Positions 13,342 to 28,542 of a stretch of DNA of 64,000 bases are shown one piece after another. A program made the translations under genes and the position numbers. The DNA lies in contig NC_086259.1 of assembly GCF_021018805.1 (NCBI RefSeq), positions 3,038,001 to 3,102,000 on the forward strand, given 5' to 3'. This DNA comes from Prinia subflava. Its lineage: Eukaryota; Chordata; Aves; Passeriformes; Cisticolidae. Numbering within the stretch: position 1 is the stretch's first letter; every line of letters begins with the position of its first letter. The notes beneath the pieces are model-generated. The model made no database searches. It saw only the letters and a list, made by a program, of their open reading frames with translations, and was not told where the DNA came from.

Positions 13342-15152
13342 CTAAAGGATCTCACCCTGCTGTGCCATCCTGTGTTCAGCAAAGCTGAGATCAGTTCCCA
13401 GCAGCTTTTCCCTGTGAGGACAGATGCTGGAGTCTGGGTGTTTTTGGAACATGAGATTTGGGCAGAGGCAGAAGAGGAGGAAGGCTCAGGTGCTGGGTCA
13501 GTGCAGTGCCACGATGCAGACATGCCCTGTCATACAGAGTTCCTCTCTGCTGAGAAAGGTGTTAAGGACTTGAGGTTTTTATTTGCTGGGTTTGGGTTTC
13601 ATTAGTTCTCTTTAATTTTTTTTTTTTTTTTGGATGGAGATACTTGCTTGTGTTTCTTTGACTTACTGAAGTTTGTTGCAAAAGACTCTGTGTGCTAACA
13701 GAGTTTTTATCTGAATATTCATTGTCCAAATATTTCTGAAATTTTAGCAGCAACTGATAGAGCTTGTGTGTTTTTTAACAATTCATTCTAGGTGCAGTAG
13801 GAGAGAAAAAACAAAACAGTAGAGTTCTGCTTTCAATTACACAACAAAAAGTAAATCATTGATACTATTGATACACTTTAGGGTTTTTGCTATACAATTC
13901 TCACTAATGGTATCTAAAGATCACAAAAGGAAAAGTCCTTTCATTTGAGAGTATTGCCTACGTCTGCTTTCTGTGTGTCACAAGAAACTTGTTCATTAGA
14001 TTTTAAATGGTGCTTGTCATTGGTTTCATTTTAAAACAGTGGTTTTAGTAGCTTTTGCAATTCTTTCTCTCATTTCTCATAAAATTCTTATAAATTTCTT
14101 CTAAATATTCTGCTCATCTTCTAGGTTAATGCTGTAGTTGTCAACTTGGTGATTTTTACTATTTGCCATCTCTTTCTTTCTCCACCTTAGGTTCTAAGGA
14201 AAGAGAAATAATGTTGTCCATATGTTTTGTTATTTCCATTATGATGGCACTGGAGCTTGGTAACATCAGAGGATCAGAAAGCAAAAATTATATGGAGAGT
14301 TCTGTTCAGAACCATGCTGTAGTGATGGATTGAAATTCAGCTCCAGCTGATTCATGAGGCAGCAGTGCCTCAAATAAGTGGCAGATGATTTTTCCTCATT
14401 CCCTGCAATAACAGGAAAGTTAGGTAGCTTAAACCTGATACCACAGTTAATACTTAGAAAAAGAAGAAAACACTTCAAGTAAAATAGCCAGTTAAACATC
14501 ATGTGTCCTTTATTCCCCCAATATTAACTTTGAGCTGTGTCCCCAAAGCTCCAGCTAGTAATTAGATCCTCCTGCAGAAGTGGAAGCTTTGATTTGCAAA
14601 TGCCACCAGTGATACGTGGTGCTTGGGGCACATTCTCCTGTAACCTGCTGCTGATTTCAAAGGCAGGACTGACAGCACTTCCTTCAGGTGACTGTAGGCA
14701 GCTCAGGCTGCTGGGGAAAAGCAGGATAGATTGAATAAACTAATCTTCATTAGTAACACTCAGCAAGTGAAACAAGAGCTTAGAGGGAAGGGACCAGGAG
14801 ACGCGTGAAATGGAATTTGAGACTTTTATTTTCCTAGCTGCACAGAGCTCTGTTCCTTTTATATTAAATGAGCTAATTAGAAGTTAGGTATATGCAGTGG
14901 GAGAATAGGGAAGAGTAAAAGAGCTGAGATTTCACTTTGGTACTCATTTCATATTATCTAAATGTAATGTTAGTATTCTGATTAATTTAAATACTTGATT
15001 GCTTGGTAAAGTGGTTAGGACTTCATTGTGCTGGATGTGTTCCAACAGGGACAGTCTGTCAGGCTCCAAAAAGTTCTGTGATGATTTAGCTGCAGAAGAG
15101 AAGGTGAAACTAGATTGTGTCACTAATGAGCCTTCTGCTGTGGTTCAGTGTT

Positions 15153-15170
15153 TGAGGTATGAGTACCTCA
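15153..15170. repeat. Short perfect inverted repeat
   Basis: TGAGGTA and TACCTCA are separated by TGAG, giving a 7-bp stem with a 4-nt loop inside a PEPD intron. It is too short to call a structured RNA. Confidence 0.4.
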
Positions 15171-18100
15171 GGTGTTCTCTGCTGTGGCTGGGCTTTGTTT
15201 ACAGAGGCAGCTTTGGGCTGATGCCAACTTGCAGCCCCTGGTTTGGGTGGGTAGGGTGCCCTGCACCTCTCTGCACTTGTGCAGCTACTGCCACGGCCCT
15301 GTGGGTGAGCACCAGGCAGCACAGGGACATCACCTGTGCTTTTCTCATGTTCTGATCCAAAAACAGCCCCAGGACCAGGCCCCCGTGGGCCTGGAGCTGT
15401 CTCTGCTTCTGACTGCTTTGCCTGGTACACAGTGCCTGTGGAACAAGATCCAGCATGATTCCCAGTGGAGTTCTTCCATGGAAAAAGCAGCATATTAACC
15501 ATTGAATTGCTTAGGAGCAAGCTGTAGTTCATCTTTATTCCAAGATATTCTGGGGATATTGCAAATTCTAGTATTCCACAGCCTTTTCTGGGAAATAGGC
15601 AGATTCGCATACTTCCTAATTCCCTGCTTATTCCAAAAATAGTAATATTTTGTATTACTCTACACTTAATTTGAACTTTTATTTTGCTTACATAGCAATA
15701 AAATCAGTTTACAAAATAATTCTGTTGTTCCCTTGACAGTCCTTATTGCCTAGCCATGCTGGTTTTTGTTACCTTGGATGAACCATTAATTGGAATCCAA
15801 TGTTCTTGGCAGGAGTACAGTCACAAATGACAGTGTCATACATCTGTGCTTACTGGGGGAGGAGTGTCTCAATCTTAAAATGTGAGCAGAACCTCCAAAT
15901 AAAGTCAGTCTTAGAAAACAATTTCAGATATAGTCTGTTGTTGCAATATACAGGAGAACAAACGGTTATTCAAAATTTCGTTTTCACAAAATATAACTAA
16001 GTCTCTTTTGAGATGCTTAGGCATTAATATTTTCTAGACTATTCTGTTCACTTTGGGGGCAAATTATCAGCATATACTTTCTCCCTGTGCAGCCCTGTGC
16101 CAAGGGTCCTGCCAGGCCTCCAGGATATACTGGTGATAGGAACAGGTACCCACACAGCTGCTCTACCAGCACTCACATTTTCACTTTTCATTTCCTTTTC
16201 ATTTCATCTGACTGCAAAACAACATCATGGTCATTGTTGAAAACAAAGCTTGAGTTGTTTATCTGCAACATGTAGGGAAGGTTCCCTCTCACAAAGAAGG
16301 CAATCCATTAGTGGCAGAAGATTCTTGCTGATGGGTGACAGTGCAAGGTTGCCCTGACAGGCTCTGCTCCCAAGAGAGTTTGACTTGATGAGAAAGGGCA
16401 AGTCTTGTTTCACACCTGTCATCTTCTGTTTGGGAATTGTGGTGTTTCAGTCATTAAAAAAAGCCCTCAGTTTGTCCTGCTTTTCATAAACAACCACAGC
16501 AGGCTGAGAGCTGCCAGCCCCTGGACCTGATGGGTGTGGTGCCTACCGAGGTGGTCATGAGTGCCCAGAGATCAGATATCACTTGGGATGCTGAAGCCAC
16601 AGTCTCATGTGTGTTTTAATCCAGATTTTGTCATCTACCCATCTTGGTCCCTGGCTCCTCTGTGCTTATTTCCTGTGCCAGCTCATTTTGTGCTTCAGCC
16701 TCGCAGCAAACTGGACTGGGGCTGTCCTCTGCTCAGAGTGAGTGGCCACATAGAAGCCATAGCCAGACCGTGTCTCTCTCCAGCCATTTCACACATCCCC
16801 TGGTGAACACCCTGCTAGTCTCTGTTCACAGGGACCCACTGCTGTCCTGCTCTGTCCAGCTTTGAGAAGCTGAGCAGTGTTACCCTTTCTTTGAAGACCC
16901 ACTGGAGATGCTTTCATGGTAGGGATATAGCTGCATCAGTACCTGCACAATCCAAAGACCTGGAGATGAAACCAGAGCCAGCACAACCCAGGACTGAGAT
17001 ACAATGGGAGGAATAGCAAAAAGACTTCAAGAAGTCCTTCCAGAGAAGTTAAAATTTTACTTTTGGGTGAGCAGCGTTATTCAGGTGACTTGAGGAGTCT
17101 CCCAGCATTGCTCAGAGACATATCCAAATGTTGATCTTGGGTCTTGTTCCTGAGTTGCTGTTGTCTTCTTGAAGGAAGAATTCAAAGCAGAATCAGACTG
17201 CAGGGAGTCTAGACAAAATGCCTGCCATTGCTTTAGCAGCTGTACCGAGGTAAACAAAGATAAAGCTGAGGCTTTATTGTCACACCTGATGTTAAACACC
17301 ATTTATTTTAAGTAAAGGCAGAAAAATATGGATGCTGTGCCAGGGCTGCCTTCAGAGGATGTTTGCAATTGTTTTCCTCGCTCTGCATTTGTCTTTCTAG
17401 CATCTGTCTTGGATTGACTGCCTTGGAAAAGGCATTTGCAAGTAGAATTGAGAAGTGTACTTAAAAGCCAAATATGGGTTGTTTGTTGTAAAGTAGCCGA
17501 TAGATACTTGGAGAGGCACCAAAAGGTCCAGACACTAATCTAATTGTTTACAGCTCATGGAGAGATTAATCCACAAGATTGGATGCCCTCATTTCCTTTA
17601 CACATTACAATGAATGTGTGAAATGCCAAACCCCAAGGGGCAGAATGAGAGAAAAAATGGCTCCATTTCAGTGCAGTTATTGTTTCAAGTTTAGAAATAT
17701 ATTGATTTTCTTTGAGTTTTGATAAGAATACAAATTCAAAATGCCTTGCTTAATATCACAGTATTCTTTTTTCGTAGGCTCAGTAAAACAAAACTATGTT
17801 TTATTATTTTGGTGTAATATATAGTGCTCTGCAAAGTCCAAATCAAACATATGACATAAAACATATCAAACACACAAAATGGGCAAACCTATGTCCAAAT
17901 ATCCAGGCGGCTTAGCTCTAGAAATCTGTAAGATGCTGTACATAGGAACAGAATAAGCTCTGCAAAGGGAACAAAAGCAACCCCAGCATTGCTTGGGTGA
18001 CCAGTGAGAATAAAGCAAACACCACGGAGGAGCTGCTGCAAAGCAGGATTTCTGTAAAACAGGCTTCCCCTGAATGAAAGGGAGCTCAAGAACAAACAAT

Positions 18101-19370
18101 ACTGCAGGGCTGTGTCCACTCCGAAGAGGGAATGGTTCAGTAAGGTGAAAACGTGGGTGATGTGCAGGGTGTGCTCCGGCCCCCTCCATCCCCTGCACCG
18201 GCCTGGCACAGACACGGGAGCTCGGCTGTGCCTGGACACGGTGCCCTGGCACCAAGGGTGGCGCTGGGCAGGGTCTGGCTGGGAGAAAGGGGAAGGTTCA
18301 TCCCCATGATACCAGTCATGCTGACACCAGCTGCCTCTTCTGCTGGCAAGGGGAAGTACCGTGGCTTTGGCCAGGAGCAGGACTCAGGAAGGCTGAGTGG
18401 AGAGCAGATAAATAATGCTGTGGTCTTGCAGACATGTTAACCTCTGACTCGCTGGCTAAAGCAGAAGAGGTTTCATGAGACACTGTGTGTGCACAATTGC
18501 AAGCTGGTGGACCTGTGAGCTGTTCACGGGTCGTTATGGTAATTTGTTGGGGAAATTTTGCTACAGTTGCAAGGAATTTTCAAAAAGCTAATGGGATTGA
18601 GATATATTTATTCTGGTATTGCAATACCTGGCATGTCTGAGGCGAAGAAAGTTAATATCTGGAGCTAGTCTTTGCAGTGTTTCTAATTCCTTGACTAAGC
18701 ACATCCTTGTATATCATTTTATTTTACCAGCTTTTGGGAAGAAGAGATTGTTTTGCTAGTTTGGACTTGCTTTGACTTAACTTTTAATAATACCCAGGAG
18801 CACCATGTTGCCTGAAAGTCTGAATCTGACAAAAGTTTAGTTTAAATGGGCTGCTTTTATGAGGTCATGTGTAGACTCATTGCTCCCGAATCAAGATCAT
18901 AAATGTGTAATTTTAATACCATTTGGTGAGAATAAGTATTTGCATATCCTTGGAGAAGTTGTTCTCTGCTGCATAGTTCAGCTGTTTCAGCCATGACGTG
19001 GCAGGAGCATTTGAAGATTTGCATGTCACTTACAACACCATACTTTGCAAGGCAGGGTAGAGCAAGGAATAGTGCAAGTAATTATTTTTGCTTGTAGTGC
19101 AGTATTTCTCCCAAGGCAGAGAGTAACAGTACCAAGCATACCCAAAGCCATGATTTCTGCTGCAAAAACCAGTTGGGGTGCTGAGTTGAAAACTGGCCAT
19201 CACTCTATGCGAAAGCTAAATGAGGGCTGATGGGAGGGCGGTAATTGCATAGCTGAGTTTCAGTTGTTTATGGTTGTTTTTGTATTTAGTGTGTCTCAGG
19301 GAGCAGTGAGCACGGGAGGGTTTGGTGTGAGGTGCTGCATGCATTGCCCGTGTCTGTGTGTGTCGCGCAG

Positions 19371-19562
19371 GGCGTGGAGCGGCCCCAGGAGCCGGGGCTG
19401 CGCAGCCTGCGCACGGCGCGCCGCCTGCAGCAGGGCATGGTGCTCACCATCGAGCCGGGCATCTACTTCATCGAGCCGCTGCTGCAGCAGGCCCTGCAGG
19501 ACCCTGCACAGGCCTGCTTCATCGACAGCCACGTCCTGCAGCGCTTCCGAGGCTTCGGCGGG
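19371..19562 (+). CDS. PEPD: PEPD (prolidase), second-last coding exon
   Basis: This exon of 64 complete codons is in phase 0 at both ends. It runs from [18 protein letters not shown] to LQRFRGFGG, human residues 385-448. It contains Arg398 (SLRTAR), a substrate-site residue, and the metal ligand Glu412 in TIEPGIYF. The acceptor is CGCAG at 19,366-19,370 with a poor GT-alternating tract. The donor is GTGAGT at 19,563. The exon is strikingly rich in G/C at third positions (for example GCACGGCGCGCCGCC), whereas the preceding PEPD exon is not. Relative to human the segment shows conservative changes only, so the enzyme should be intact here. Confidence 0.97.
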
Positions 19563-22080
19563 GTGAGTAGCCTTAGCGGATGTCTGTACTGATTTTTGGG
19601 GTTCTCTCTGTTTGCCCTTGCTGTGTGTCTGAGGAAAAGTCTTTTGGGAGTTGTAATGTATTGCACACAGGGCTGTTCCTGAAGCAGCACCTCGAGTCAT
19701 TTGGATTGTTTAACTCTGCAGACAAACTGGAGGGGTTTATTCTAATTTTTTAATGTGGTTTTGTACTAATGATTAATAATAGACCCGTATTTTCCCATTG
19801 ACTGAAATATCCTCTGCCAGCACCACGCAGTGGCTTGCCAGGTAGGTATTTTGTCTAATGTGTCAAACATGTATGCTATGAAATATGAGACTGAGTTCTG
19901 TAGCCCAGAGTTGTCTTCCTTGCCAGCAGCACAGTCCAGTGCTTCCTGCAGGGCAGAAGAGCCTGATGCTGTGTAAGCTGGGGAGGCAGTAGGTGAGAGC
20001 AGCAATAATTGCTCTTACAGGATTATTGACAGAACGGCATGAAACGTGTGCCCTGGAGGAGTGTTCCCCATTTACCTGAGGAATGGCTGATGGTGTTCAG
20101 AGCACAGTGTGGCAGGCTGAGGCAGCAGTGTGCAGGAGGGCTGGCCACGGGAGGTGGAGGTGATCTGTGCAGTCATTGCCATGCTGGGAAAACAGGCAGG
20201 GGGGCCTTGTTTGTACACACAGTCCAGGGCACGTTCCCCATCCAAAGCCACCGCCCTCGCAGAGCATCCAGCCCTTGCAGTGGGTGTTTTGCAGCAGGGT
20301 ATTGCAGCAGGGCAGGCATTTGAAGGGTGCCACATTGTTGTCCAAGCTTCTGTATTCCTGCAGAGAGGAGATAGAGCAGGCAGCTGCTGTGCCCACCCTC
20401 CCATGGCTCCTCTGCTAAGGCTCAGTGCAGGGGCAGTCGCTGGCAGTGGCGGTGATTTTCTGGTATGAGAAGTCACTCCTTAGGAATTATCTGCTGCTGC
20501 CATTGACTGATTTATCACTGTACCCCAGCCTTGAGAGGGTGATTACTGCAGCCCTTTGGTCTGAGCTGCCTTGGAACCACCAGCCCTGACAGAAAAGTTG
20601 TGTGTGCTGTCCCCAGTCATGTGAGCCAACCAGGCTCAAGGGCAGCCACCCATGATGTGGGTGCAGCCTTATTAAGAGACACAGGACTTTGCCCTTGCTG
20701 GTATTTAATTCACTGCTGAGGCCTGGGACATTATCTGTCTCTGTGTTGTTTCTTTATCAAGATTTGCCAGCCAGACAAACTGAGGTACTGGTGAACAAAA
20801 GGCAGTTAATTCTGCATTTTCTAACTGTGAGCACATTCTGTGTGACACCACACACTGAAATGTATTTTAAAAGAACACTGTGCTGTGCTTGTCTAGCTTG
20901 ACACTGCAGTGGAAACAGGTTTGACTGTCTTTGTTATCCTTGTAAACACTCTGTGGGAGTTTTTTGGCAATTGAATTGATTCCTGGTGAGCTTTCCCTGA
21001 ACTTGCTCAGCAAAGCCCACATTTTTCCCAAGTGGCTGTGAATGCCCACTCCATTTCTGCAGCCTGAGGTGTGCCTGTGGCTCACCTGCTGCCTGTGGGT
21101 GCACAGCACAGGAGTGACAGCATGGCATCTCCAGCTTGGTAATAAATTGCTGGATCAGGCACTTTTGTTCCAGAGATTTCAGGCAAACTTTGTTCCCTCA
21201 TTTTTGCTTAGCTTCCTGTAATGATGACTTGTAAGGAGAGCTGGCCAACAAACTTTGCTAAAAAAGGGGCGGCCCAAAAGGGATTGAGCAAAAATCTAAA
21301 TCTCTGATCCCCCTGTGAACAATACATTTTACTTAGAGAGAAAAAATAATAATACACACATACCCTGAGCCAGATGTTGTCACTTGATTTTGTCCAGGAG
21401 AAGAATGAAAATAAAATCTGAGACTGGAATACATCTGAATATTTCTGAATTCTTCACAAAAGCTAAATTATAATGCAATCAAAATAAGTTTTTCCATCTT
21501 TACCATTTTGACTTGCTTCTGCATAAATAGAAGATGCAATTTGTGCTGTGTGGAGTGCTTAGTTATGAACAAGATGTTTCATTCTAGTTTATCCAGAGTG
21601 AGTGAGTATTTCTCACAAAAGCATGCCAGAGAACTTTCTCTCTATGGAATTAAAAAAGATCTTGTAAAGCCCAGTGTATTTACTGACAAATATTAATAGT
21701 ACAGGGGCTAGTATTGGTGTCAATTCTAGCTGAAGAGTTCACTACAGTCAGTCCAATCTTCCTTTAAATGTAAAAGTAAAATACATTCTACAAAAGGAAA
21801 TAAGTTTTCCATTTCCCTTTGCAGAGCTCAGCACTAATAAAATGCTCTTCAATTGGTTTAGTGTCATTCACTTCAAAGATGAACTAACATTCATTGAAGT
21901 AACAGCACAATAATTCTAGTGAGTCTGTCCACAGGGAGTTTGTGGATTTTTAATAAATTCACCTTGAATCCATGTCTTGTTTGGGCTTTGGATAATTTTC
22001 TTGATTCTGACAAGTCTGCATTGAGAAGCAAAGCTCTTGTAGTGTGCCAGGAAGGGCAAGAGTGTAGCCCTTTATTGTGA

Positions 22081-23403
<1,323 letters not shown>

Positions 23404-26400
23404 TAAATGCTGTGGGGCAGGGGCTGCTGCTGGACGCTGGCACAGCGCCTGGCCCGGGCACCTTTGCTCTGCCTGGACTCTGCCCCACAGCTCCTGAATA
23501 AACACAGATGTGCAAACAGAGGGATGTGCATACAGTTGGATGTATTGCTCAGGAAAGGCAGCTGAGTCCTCAGGGAAGGGGAAATGCTGACTCCAAATGC
23601 TGCCCTTTAGGGTTTGACATTTCCATTCTTCATAAGCTGATTACTGATTCATGCAGTTCATATGATGTTTTCTCAAAGACACAGTGAAGCCATTCAGGTT
23701 TTTTTTGGCCTTACACATTCAGTCTCTGTTCAGGCTTTATTTTTCCCTAGGATTTGTAGAACTAGCACTAGACTTAATATCTGAAAACTATGCAACTTAG
23801 AGAAAATGCTGAAAGACAGATGGGTGTTAAATGCATTACTTTCTTTTGTTACAGATTTTTCTCATTTAAAAATTAAACAGATTTACAAAGCCCAGGAACT
23901 TGAAGATCCGCTAATATTACAATATTTTTCAAAATAATAGTACTTCCCGCAGTCAGAATAAATGCTAAACCAAATAAAGATCAAGATATTTAACTGCTTC
24001 TACCCTTGGTTCAGAGAGCATATACATGCCTCTGTCTTGATTTTTATTTTTCAGAAGATTAACCTCTGTTTCTGAGTTTATGGTGAATTTGTATTGTGAA
24101 ATGAAATTGCTTACTAGGCAATAAACATTATGCTCATCTACTTTTTAACATTGCTTATTCTATCACAATATCACACATTTCTTCAAAAGCTTTACAGAAA
24201 AGCAGTTGTCACAATGTACATAGTTAACTTCCTTTAAAAGTTCTAAGGGAAGTGATAACTGTAGGCAACCCAAAAACTACTTCTAGTTCCTTATAAACCT
24301 TCTTTAGCCCTTGTCTAATTAGCTTGATAAGGTTAAAGTAAGACCAGCTGTTTCTAACCTGTACTTAGCTTGTAGTTTAATGCTTCTTTTTGAGCCTGGA
24401 TGAAGGGACTGGGCACCTGAGGCTTTTTTCCTATCTGTATCCGTTACTGTAATAAAGTGGCCTCACCCTACTAATAGTGATCCTCTCCTATAAAAATGTG
24501 AACATTTAAATGTGGACATTTGAAGTAAAGGTTCTCTTGACATGAGGACTTGGTTGTGAATGAAACCTGCTTGTGCCAGGAGGACCACAGCATGGGATGG
24601 GATCCACTGAGCACAGAGCCTCAGGCCTCTGCAGAAAGCACCTTGGCATGGGCACTGTGTGTAACAGCAGGGAAGTGCCTTCCCCAGCCCTGCACCCCGG
24701 CTCTGATGCTGCAGCTCTGTTTGCTAGCCAGACCCTCTGGGATACAGAAGTCAAACTCTGCTGGTGATAAGCTTGCTCTGTTAAAATTACTGGTAGGTCG
24801 ATGGCTGAGTTGAAGTAAGTTCCCTTGGCTGCACACAGCTGCCTCTGTAGGAACAGACCCACGGGTGCTTCAGCCCCTCGTGTGCTCGTCTGCCTTGCAT
24901 GGTCCCATGTGTGGCCACGTCCTGCCATCATTTCCAGGCAAGTGTCCCACTCTAAGGTCTTGCAGCCATAGTGTTGCTGCTTTCCACAGCAAAGCAGCAT
25001 TTATTTGATCAACAGATTTAAAAAAAAGGGGGGGACATTTCACCAGTTGTCTTTTTTGACATCTGGGATCTGTCATCATGCAAATCTGGATTATTTAATT
25101 GGCCGAAATATTTTCTTGGTTGTCAAAAGCCTTGACATATATATATATTATCATCCAAAAGAAATTAGTAAGTGCTTCAAGCCCATTTCCCTTGGAAGGA
25201 AGGTAGCACAGGAGGCTCTGGGGAGCATGAGTGTATCAGTAAGTGAGGACAAAGTGCGAGGCTGTGAGAGCTGCCAGCAGCCCTGGTGTGTAACTGCTGT
25301 GCTGGCCTTGGCTGTGCCCCACAGCCTGCTCTGGGGCAGAGCTGGGGCCCTGCAGTCCAGCCACATGATGGCCTGTTGCTGGTGTGAGGCAGTTGTGCAA
25401 TCAGGTCTATCTAGACAGATCATGCCACTACCCTTGATAAGAAAAAGGCTTTTTTGGGCAGTCCTGGCATTCCTGGCCACTGCATCTTTACAGGAGTTGT
25501 TTTTTGAAGTGTGCCACACCAAAAGAGTAAAGCTGCCCCTAGGTTTTTGCAGAGCACCCTGAAAGCTGGGGGTGCAGTGAGCCTCACACTTCAGTGCTCA
25601 ACTCCAAACCACTCTGTAGCCCTGAAACAAGCAGTATACTGAACAAAGAGCCTGCAAACAGGGACAGCTCTGAGAGCGAGTTTCATAACCACTGTCCCCC
25701 TCTGGGAAAGGCAGCCCCAAGCCAGTGAGCCTTGCCAGGCAGATCCAGCATCTTTTGTCCATTTGGACAGAAGACAAGACCAAATGACAGGAACTCCTGT
25801 GGGGAAGGTTTTGCAGGTCCTCAGAAGCTGCTTCTTGCTGCTGCTGAGTTTAAACTCAGGGTGAAGCATGGAGGGTGTGAAGGAAAAAGCCAAATGAAAC
25901 TATTTCCTCCCCCTTGGGAGCCTGTTCCTCTGCACTCATGTTCCTTTTAGGCAAAGGAAAAATTTTGCACTGAAAATGGAAAATTCTCTCTAGTGGCAAA
26001 CATCTATTTCAGGTGAGATTCTGGGGAAAGAAGTGCCATGTTCCTAGGGAGTGCTGGGTGGTCCCAGATGCTTCTGTGTGCCTCCCTCCACATCCCAAAG
26101 ACCATTTGGAGGTGCTGATGCTGAGCAGGCTGATGTGACAGCAGTGGCTCTCCCACTTTTCGCAGGAGATCACAGCTGTGGATCGATTGTATGATCTCCT
26201 AACAATGTTCCTCCTGTACAAGGAGTCTCTGGGCGTGGTGCTCCTCCTCCTCCACAGTTCCCTGCCTTTGGCAGCTCCAGCCCCTGTGTGCTCTCCTCAT
26301 TCAGGATGTCTCACTTCTCACCTCCACCAGGATCTCCTTACCTGCCCTCCTCAGCCAGTCCCAGCTTTCTTTGTCCATTATTTGTCAATCCTGTCTCACC

Positions 26401-28330
26401 TCACCTCATACCTTCCTTTCCCTGGTCCCTTCATCACTCTTAACTATTTCCCAGCTCCTTCCCCACCCTGATTTTCTCTTAAGGCCCAGACAGAGAACAG
26501 CATGGACAGACACCTTGCCCCACTTGTTCTTCCCCACTATAGTATAGCTTTCATCTGCTCTGCTCCCAAAGAGTGCAGAGGTATTGGTGAAGGCATGGAA
26601 CACTGAACTAGAAAACACAAACCATTTTTCTTGGTTTTTTGCTAATGTTACTGGTTAAGCAGATGAATTGTGGCTGACACATTGCTGTAGCTGGGGAATT
26701 TCAGCTCAGGCAGGGGGAGGTTTGTGAAGCTGGCAGTGCTTGGGGAAAAGGCTCTCTCTGTAGGCAGAGTCAGTTCTAGCTTTGGCTGGTCTTCCCTCTG
26801 CTCTCAGCCTTACTTTTGCACTGACATTTTTACTTTGCACATCATCGCTGTGTCCAGCTCCATTTACACTGGCTGGGCTTGCCAATGTGATGCTTTGGTT
26901 TTTACCATCTTACAGGTCTGTTCCTGGACTCTGGCACTCCTGCAGGGTTTGCCTGGTACCATCAGGTTTTTGGCAAGGATGGTCCACCCCGGCAGGCTCT
27001 GCCCCGGCCCAGGACCCAGCAGGACAGGCACACGGCAGGATTTGCCTTTGGGTGCACTGGGACCCTCCTGCTGAATCCTTGGGTTACCTTTTGCTCAGCA
27101 GTCAAATTTGAAGCAGTGAATCAAAGAGCCCATCCTGGTAAAATCTGTTCAAGTGCAGAGCCCTTGCATGTGTTGCTGATCTCTGCTGCAGCAAGGCACC
27201 AGCCTTCCAGGCACACTGAGCATACAGAGCCTCACAGCTTTCAAATTTACAGCTGCCCAAAGCAAACGTGTAAACTCAGTGGAGTTTGTTTATTTAATTC
27301 TGCTTTATAATACACTTAACTTGATACCGAGTAAAAGAAATAATCTGGCAAAGACATCATTAAACAGTTTAATAAGGACTGGATGACTCATTTTGCTTGA
27401 ACAAATGGATTATTTTGCAATCAGAAGTACAAATGTTAACCAGCTTTATTTTTAGTTGAAAATGTCAAGAGGTCAGAAACAATTAAAGCAATTGTAAGGT
27501 GGGAGTACCCAGGGTTTGTGTTCTTTTGGATTTGCACCTTACTAAAATTGCTTTTATTGCAGCTTAGTAATTTAGCAACATTTTTCTGATAAGATAACGG
27601 GAATGACTGTGTAGGCACATTAGCTGGTAAGAAGAGATTAGAGACAAACAGAAATGGACCACACTTTTCATTTTAATAGCAAGAGTTGGAAAACTGAGAG
27701 GATCTGCTTTTTCCTTCTGTGATTTGAAATTTAATGATTGTATTTTAAAAGAAATGTCTGACCTGCTTAGGACTTTCTCATCAGCTCAAAATTCCATGTT
27801 TGGCATATCAGCTACAAGCTGTTTCATGTTCGAAGTTTCACTTTGGAAGTTTATTGTGTTTAGAGAAAAGTTTTAGGTGCCAAGAGAAGCTACCTGAGCT
27901 GCAGCTCAGCAGCAGGACAGCTTTGAGAGCAGACACTGTGGGCATCGGGAGGCTCTGTCCCTAGCAAGCCATGTGCTGAGAGGGCTGGGGGCCAATCCAG
28001 GGAAGAATGTTCTTCTTGCTGCCCCTGCTGTCAGGGGGCTCAGATGTCCTGGCTCCGTAGAAGGATGCAGCAGCCCCTTGCTCAGGCTGTCCTTGCTGTG
28101 CCCAATGCAGCAGAGGCACCTGAGGGGCCACCACACACCAGGGGTCACCACCAAGCTGCTGTGGTGCCAGGAGGGTGGCAGGGGCCGGTGGCCCAGGGGG
28201 CCTGGAGCCCACAGAGCCCCGTGCCGAGGTGTGACAGCAACGCCGTGTTGGCAGCGTGGTGCTCTGCCAGGGCAGCCCTGTGGCCAGGCTGCTGTGGCTG
28301 CCCGGGTGCTGTGCTGCCGTGTGGGGCCCA

Positions 28331-28542
28331 TGTGGGGCCATGGTAACCAACTGTGTGTGCCTGTGTGGGGCCGTGGTAACTGTGTGTGCCCGTGTAGGGC
28401 CATGGTAACTGCATGTTCCCGTGTGGGGCCATGGTAACCGCGTGTTCCCGTGTGGGGCCATGATAACCATGTGTTCCCGTGTGGGGCCATGGTAACCGCG
28501 TGTTCCCGTGTGGGGCCATGGTAACCGCGTGTTCCCGTGCAG
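28331..28542 (+). repeat. 29-bp minisatellite abutting the last PEPD splice acceptor
   Basis: Seven units begin with TGTGGGGCC (or TGTAGGGCC) at 28,331, 28,364, 28,393, 28,422, 28,451, 28,480 and 28,509. The spacing is 33 bp and then a constant 29 bp. Each contains GGTAAC or GATAAC and ends in a TTCCCG-like tract in the later copies. An eighth unit would start at 28,538, where the sequence instead reads TGCAG and the last PEPD exon begins. The array thus supplies the branch-point-like GTAAC and the short pyrimidine tract used by that acceptor. Confidence 0.9.

Larger units (their letters stand above)
8503..19370 (+). other. PEPD: PEPD intron between third-last and second-last exons
   Basis: This 10.9-kb intron runs from donor GTTAGT to a GT-rich acceptor ending CGCAG. 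It contains a G/T-rich tract at 12,937-13,007, a four-copy 42-bp repeat at 13,174-13,341, a T-run near 13,614-13,632 and a small 7-bp hairpin at 15,153-15,170. Open frames in it are short and resemble no known protein. No exon or ncRNA could be supported. Confidence 0.85.
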
